A DNA stretch of 64,000 nucleotides from positions 124,001 to 188,000 of the forward strand of contig NZ_JACJOF010000038.1 in NCBI RefSeq assembly GCF_014695395.1, given 5' to 3'. Positions 60,689 to 64,000 of the stretch are shown here, piece by piece. The stretch is from Nodosilinea sp. FACHB-131. GTDB taxonomy: Bacteria > Cyanobacteriota > Cyanobacteriia > Phormidesmidales > Phormidesmidaceae. The notes under the pieces are model-generated. The model did no database searches. It was not told the DNA's origin and saw nothing but the letters and a program-made list of their open reading frames with translations. The position numbers and the translations under genes were made by a program. Within the stretch, counting starts at the first letter, position 1. The number at the start of each line of letters is the position of its first letter.

Positions 60689-61477
60689 ATGAAACGTCAG
60701 GTGATCCAGAATGTCCTGAATTTGCCCGGCATCTCTGGGATGGCGCTCATTGACGGACGCAACCGCCCCTTTTTCTTTGGGCCAGACATCAGCCTCAACT
60801 CCCATCAACAGGATGCCCTCGCCCAGGGTATTCAGCAGGTGGTCGAAACCACTCCCGCCCATTTCGACACGTTTACCTTTCGCTTTGCCAATCAGCTGGC
60901 CCACATCTACAAGCTCGATCAGGGCCTAATTTTGCTGGTGCTCATCACCGACCAGATGCCCCTAGCCGACTATCGTACGGCCATTAGTCAGCTCAAAGCC
61001 ACCCTGGTAGAAGCTCCCCACAACGCAGTGCCGACCTTTCGACTGCTGGCTGGCTGCGTCACCCTCAGCGGTGCTGGCACGGTTCCTGGGGCTGCGGCCC
61101 CTCCGCTGGAGCCTGCGGCCCCTAAGCGGGGTACCCTAACTCCAAGTTGCCAAGAGGTCATTGCGGCCCTCAACCACCTCAGCGATGGCGCTACCCAATA
61201 TCTGGGAAAAACCATGGTCATCAATACTTGGAAGCAGTCTCGCCCGGCTCACCCCTGGCTAGAGCAGTTTGAGATTCAAAAGGATGGCCACTTTACTGTC
61301 GCCGCCGATGGTCGAGCGCCTCTAACGGCAGAACAACACCAGTGGATGAAAGAGTGGGTGACAGCGTTTTTGGGGCGCGGCGGCAGAACTATCCGCAATT
61401 TTCAAACCCTGGCTACTGGTCAAACCCTTACCCCTCAGGAGCAGGGCCTTTTGCTGGGGCCTCTATCCAATGGCTAG
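60689..61477 (+). CDS. Roadblock/LC7-like conserved protein
   Basis: 262 residues, soluble. Residues 1-110 look like a roadblock/LC7 fold: VIQNVLNLPGISGMALIDGR, a helix, then strands HIYKLDQGLILLVLITD. A Pro/Ala-rich linker (about 125-150) leads to a second helical part (150-255, GRTIRNFQTL). Roadblock proteins in bacteria often work with small GTPases; none is adjacent. Function unknown. AGGA lies three bases before the ATG, somewhat close. The ferredoxin gene follows 94 bases later. Confidence 0.68.
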   Translation: MKRQVIQNVLNLPGISGMALIDGRNRPFFFGPDISLNSHQQDALAQGIQQVVETTPAHFDTFTFRFANQLAHIYKLDQGLILLVLITDQMPLADYRTAISQLKATLVEAPHNAVPTFRLLAGCVTLSGAGTVPGAAAPPLEPAAPKRGTLTPSCQEVIAALNHLSDGATQYLGKTMVINTWKQSRPAHPWLEQFEIQKDGHFTVAADGRAPLTAEQHQWMKEWVTAFLGRGGRTIRNFQTLATGQTLTPQEQGLLLGPLSNG

Positions 61478-61571
61478 CTAGGCATAGGCGTCAGCAGAGC
61501 CCTATGGCTGTCGCTATGCGCTTAACCGATGACCAGGCTCTTTCCTCTATATCCTTACCCCCGTTGTACCC

Positions 61572-62057
61572 ATGTCCAAAACTGTTCGCCTAGAGCCTAT
61601 TGCCCAAGAAACCTCCGTTGAAACCAACGGCAACCTGCTTTCAGTACTTCTAAACAAAGATTTAGATGTGCTTAAGGAGTGCGGTGGCCGAGGTATGTGC
61701 GCTACTTGCCACATCTACGTGCAGTCGGGTATGGAGGCTCTGACGCCGATCAACCGTCGCGAGCAGCGCACCCTGGAGGTCATTACCTCCTGCAAACCCA
61801 ATTCGCGCTTGGCCTGCCAAGCCCGAGTGGTGAACAATGGTGTCATCGTCGAGCTACCGCCGGGGATGTACGTCAATTCGCTCCAAGATATTGAAGCTCT
61901 GATTGGCCGCCGGGCTGACCAGGATCTGCTGCACCCGATTACCGGTGAGGTGCTGGTAGAGCAGGGCAAGCTAATTACGCGATCGACGATGGCCCAGCTC
62001 GAGAGCACCGCTAGTTTTAAAGTGGGCGAATTCTTTAGTCAGAGCAAAGATTTGTAG
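61572..62057 (+). CDS. [2Fe-2S] ferredoxin with C-terminal extension
   Basis: 161 residues. Cluster ligands are C37, C43, C46 and C82 (CGGRGMCATC, then LACQ), that is C-x5-C-x2-C-x35-C, the spacing of adrenodoxin/Isc-type rather than plant-type (C-x4-C) ferredoxins. The extension after residue 95 (about 65 residues) is charged and has DIEALIGRRADQDLLHP; I do not recognise it. A fifth cysteine, C74, is not part of the classic set. The redox partner is unknown. Lies between the roadblock-like gene and hrcA. Confidence 0.9.
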   Translation: MSKTVRLEPIAQETSVETNGNLLSVLLNKDLDVLKECGGRGMCATCHIYVQSGMEALTPINRREQRTLEVITSCKPNSRLACQARVVNNGVIVELPPGMYVNSLQDIEALIGRRADQDLLHPITGEVLVEQGKLITRSTMAQLESTASFKVGEFFSQSKDL

Positions 62058-62150
62058 GCTTAGGCCTGTAGGCTGAGGGGCGATGCCGAACCCCAGAAAA
62101 CATCTGTTATGGTAAGGCAATGCCGTAGTTGAGTTTTATACCAACCCCCT

Positions 62151-63248
62151 ATGGACCCTGCCCCTCCCCTGAGTGCTCGCCATGAGCAGGTGCTTCAGGC
62201 CACCATTCGTCACTACATTGCCACAGCAGAGCCGGTTGGGTCACGGGCCTTAGCCCAGGAATATAACTTGCGGGTTAGCCCAGCTACGGTGCGCAACACC
62301 ATGGGCTTGCTCGAGAAATATGGGCTGCTATATCAGCCCCATACCTCATCAGGGCGAGTGCCCTCTGATTTTGGCTATCGACTCTACGTAGACCGGCTGA
62401 TGTCGCCGTCGGCCCGGGTGGGTCGCCGGGTGGATGCAGCATTGTCAGAAGAGTTGCGCTGGATGGGCCGTAGCCTGGAGTCGCTGTTGAAGGAGGCAAC
62501 CCAGATTTTGGCTCAGATCAGTGGCTACCTGGCTCTGGTAACCGTGCCCCAAGCCAACACCGTACTCATTCGCCATATTCAGCTGGTGGTAGTAGATGGG
62601 GGGCAGGTGCTGATGGTGGTGGTGCTCGACTCGTTGGCGACCCAGTCGGTAGTAGTGCAGTTGCCAGCAGTCTTGGGTTCGGCTACGTCGGGAGCGGCCA
62701 GAGAACCCGGTCGGCGGGATCTAGAGATTTTGTCTAACTTTTTGACCCACCACCTGCGGGGGCGGCCCTTGGCCGATGTAACTACCCTCAATTGGGGCGA
62801 TCTCGATGCTGAATTTGAGTATTACGGCGTGCTGTTGTGCCAGGCGCTGGGGGATTTGGCGCAGCGATCGCAGGCCGCCGAAACTCCTCAGCTGGTGATT
62901 AGCGGCCTGGCTGAGGTGCTGCGCCAGCCCGAGTTTTCTGATGCTCAGCGCATTCAGTCGATTGTGCGTCTGCTGGAAGAAGACCAGTCGCAGCTGTGGC
63001 CGTTGTTTTTTGCCACCCCACCCGTGGCAACTCAGACGCTGAAGGGCGTAGACGTTAAAGTGTGGATTGGAGCTGAAAATCCTTTAGAGCCAATGCAGGG
63101 CTGTGCTTTGGTGGTGTCTAACTACACCCGCCACGATACTTCCATCGGCAGTGTGGGGGTGTTGGGGCCGACCCGGATGGTGTACGAAAATGCGGTAGCG
63201 GTGGTCAAGGCGGCGGCTGACTACCTCTCTACTGCCCTAAGCGAATAG
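62151..63248 (+). CDS. hrcA: Heat-inducible transcription repressor HrcA
   Basis: 365 residues. The N-terminal winged helix (about 8-75) has RALAQEYNLRVSPATVRNTM and LYQPHTSSGRVPSDFGYRLY, the HrcA signature; a dimerisation domain and inserted domain follow, ending in GPTRMVYENAVAVVKAAADYL. HrcA represses chaperonin genes through the CIRCE element and needs GroEL to stay folded. No CIRCE sequence was found in the window, and groEL is not present. The DUF4126 gene follows after 39 bases and may be in the same operon. Confidence 0.96.
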   Translation: MDPAPPLSARHEQVLQATIRHYIATAEPVGSRALAQEYNLRVSPATVRNTMGLLEKYGLLYQPHTSSGRVPSDFGYRLYVDRLMSPSARVGRRVDAALSEELRWMGRSLESLLKEATQILAQISGYLALVTVPQANTVLIRHIQLVVVDGGQVLMVVVLDSLATQSVVVQLPAVLGSATSGAAREPGRRDLEILSNFLTHHLRGRPLADVTTLNWGDLDAEFEYYGVLLCQALGDLAQRSQAAETPQLVISGLAEVLRQPEFSDAQRIQSIVRLLEEDQSQLWPLFFATPPVATQTLKGVDVKVWIGAENPLEPMQGCALVVSNYTRHDTSIGSVGVLGPTRMVYENAVAVVKAAADYLSTALSE

Positions 63249-63287
63249 GGTATCCCTGAGAGTAGCCCGAGCCAGGATGGGGAAACC

Positions 63288-63845
63288 GTGATCATTACAG
63301 AGCTACTGGCCATTTTGTCGATCGCGGCGGCAACGGGGCTGCGGCTGGCGCTGCCGCTGCTGCTGATTGGCCTGCTGTCTGGCTCTCAGCTCTGGTCTAA
63401 TGTGCCCCTGCTGTCACGATTGCCCCCGGCTTTGGTGTTGGGGGTACTGGTGAGCTGGTCAATGGCCGAGCTGATGCTTTCGAAGAGCAGTAACAGCCAG
63501 CGATTTTTTCAGGGTCTAGAGCTGATATTGAGCCCTGGTGTCGGCGCTCTTGCAGGGTTGGGGGTGGCTCGGACCTTTGGCCTGGAGGGCTGGCTCTACC
63601 CCCTGATTGGACTAATCAGCGCCCTGCTGGCCTTGGTGATTCAGCTGTTGCAGATGGGGCTGTTTTTTCGGCCTCGTCGCCCACCCCTGTGGAGCTTTTT
63701 TGTAGTTGACGGGCTGTGCATAGTGCTCGCCATACTGGCCTTTGATGCCCCTAAACAGGGAGGCATCATTGCGCTGCTACTGCTGTGGCTGGTGATTCGC
63801 ACCTCGTATCTGTGGCAGCGTTGGCCCCGGCGATCGCGGTCCTAA
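63288..63845 (+). CDS. DUF4126 membrane protein
   Basis: 185 residues with about five membrane helices. It matches DUF4126: [20 protein letters not shown] at the start, [18 protein letters not shown]-like loop and a central [14 protein letters not shown]. Function unknown. Start GTG 63288, with GGGGA five bases before. It likely shares a transcript with hrcA. Its stop codon overlaps the stop of the convergent Hlip gene by sharing 63842-63845. Confidence 0.82.
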   Translation: MIITELLAILSIAAATGLRLALPLLLIGLLSGSQLWSNVPLLSRLPPALVLGVLVSWSMAELMLSKSSNSQRFFQGLELILSPGVGALAGLGVARTFGLEGWLYPLIGLISALLALVIQLLQMGLFFRPRRPPLWSFFVVDGLCIVLAILAFDAPKQGGIIALLLLWLVIRTSYLWQRWPRRSRS

Positions 63846-64000
63846 AGAATGCCCACAAAATGCAGCGGGCCACGGCCGCTAACCAGCTCTAGCAGCAGGG
63901 CTAAAAAGCCTACCATAGCCAGTCGCCCATTCCATACCTCGGCGACGGGGGTTAGACCCCATGCCGATCGCTCTTGGGGGTAAATTTTGACTTTTTTGTC
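63842..64000 (-). CDS. High-light-inducible protein, 5' end cut by window edge
   Basis: The final 52 codons of a minus-strand gene whose start lies beyond the right edge. The single helix has the chlorophyll-binding motif [20 protein letters not shown], where Glu, Asn and Arg are the pigment and pairing residues of the Lhc/Hlip family. The end is [11 protein letters not shown]. Such proteins protect photosystem assembly and chlorophyll under strong light. Its stop (TAG, 63842-63844) overlaps the DUF4126 stop (TAA, 63843-63845). Confidence 0.9.
   Translation of the reverse strand, partial: DKKVKIYPQERSAWGLTPVAEVWNGRLAMVGFLALLLELVSGRGPLHFVGIL

Noticed and set aside
62058-62150. CIRCE operator upstream of hrcA
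   Set aside because: The TTAGCACTC-N9-GAGTGCTAA dyad is not present here or elsewhere in the window.
1-64000. CRISPR arrays, insertion sequences, prophage or integrative elements
   Set aside because: No regularly spaced direct repeats, transposase, integrase or phage gene was found on either strand.

Overview
The window is a chromosomal segment of a filamentous or leptolyngbyoid-type cyanobacterium. The evidence is a very high frequency of the HIP1 octamer (GCGATCGC) in coding and non-coding DNA, the photosynthetic genes petC-petA, thf1/psb29, raf1, rbcR, a plastoquinone-type ubiA and a high-light-inducible protein (Hlip), and many genes otherwise known only from cyanobacteria and plastids (DUF3067, DUF3531, a Tic22-like protein, a Ycf52-type acetyltransferase). 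Base composition looks uniform and GC-rich. I found no transposase, integrase, phage gene or CRISPR array, so this is core genome rather than an island. The species cannot be fixed from the sequence alone.

Layout. 1-6500: a truncated small gene, a LysR regulator, a membrane-anchored SDR, a glycosyltransferase, thf1, and a coupled Ada-like/DMT-exporter pair. 6700-12600: a small cysteine-motif protein, an rRNA m5C methyltransferase-like gene, ubiA, gatB and a DUF58 protein. 12800-17650: typA, the petC-petA operon, a divergent DUF3067 gene and a VOC protein. 17900-23100: prs, DUF3531, a TPR protein, an ABC ATPase with rsmG, and hisIE. 23300-31550: a small conserved protein, an ABC-F ATPase, gpmI, secG, a secreted protein, an XPB-like helicase and a Uma2 protein. 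31600-38400: a two-RCK potassium-channel-like protein, raf1 with a coupled small gene, tRNA-Ala, an SLH protein, a small beta-barrel protein and a 950-base non-coding stretch with a candidate sRNA. 38400-51250: a 1246-residue GGDEF-EAL protein, a DsbA-like protein, a sigma factor, a PG-binding-like protein and a cupredoxin, an adenylate cyclase, a REC-histidine kinase, alanine dehydrogenase, txlA, and a NIL-ferredoxin with a membrane protein. 51400-64000: a phosphoketolase/transketolase-like enzyme, a Tic22-like protein, tRNA-Pro, a DUF4332-like protein, a GNAT, an ACT-like protein, a hydrolase, a Crp-family regulator, rbcR, a roadblock-like protein, a 2Fe-2S ferredoxin, hrcA, DUF4126 and a truncated Hlip gene.

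Shared themes are photosynthesis assembly and carbon fixation (petCA, thf1, raf1, rbcR, txlA, ubiA, hlip) and signalling (c-di-GMP, cAMP, histidine kinase, sigma factor, two LysR and one Crp regulator). Most genes stand alone or in pairs, and convergent pairs are usually separated by strong bidirectional hairpin terminators. The least explained items are a roughly 110-bp dispersed palindromic element present in two inverted copies (one forms the 3' end of a small gene), an orphan three-hairpin transcript candidate at 37947-38041, a telomere-like alternative hairpin at 42127-42200, and a potassium-channel-like protein whose selectivity filter has lost the GYG signature.
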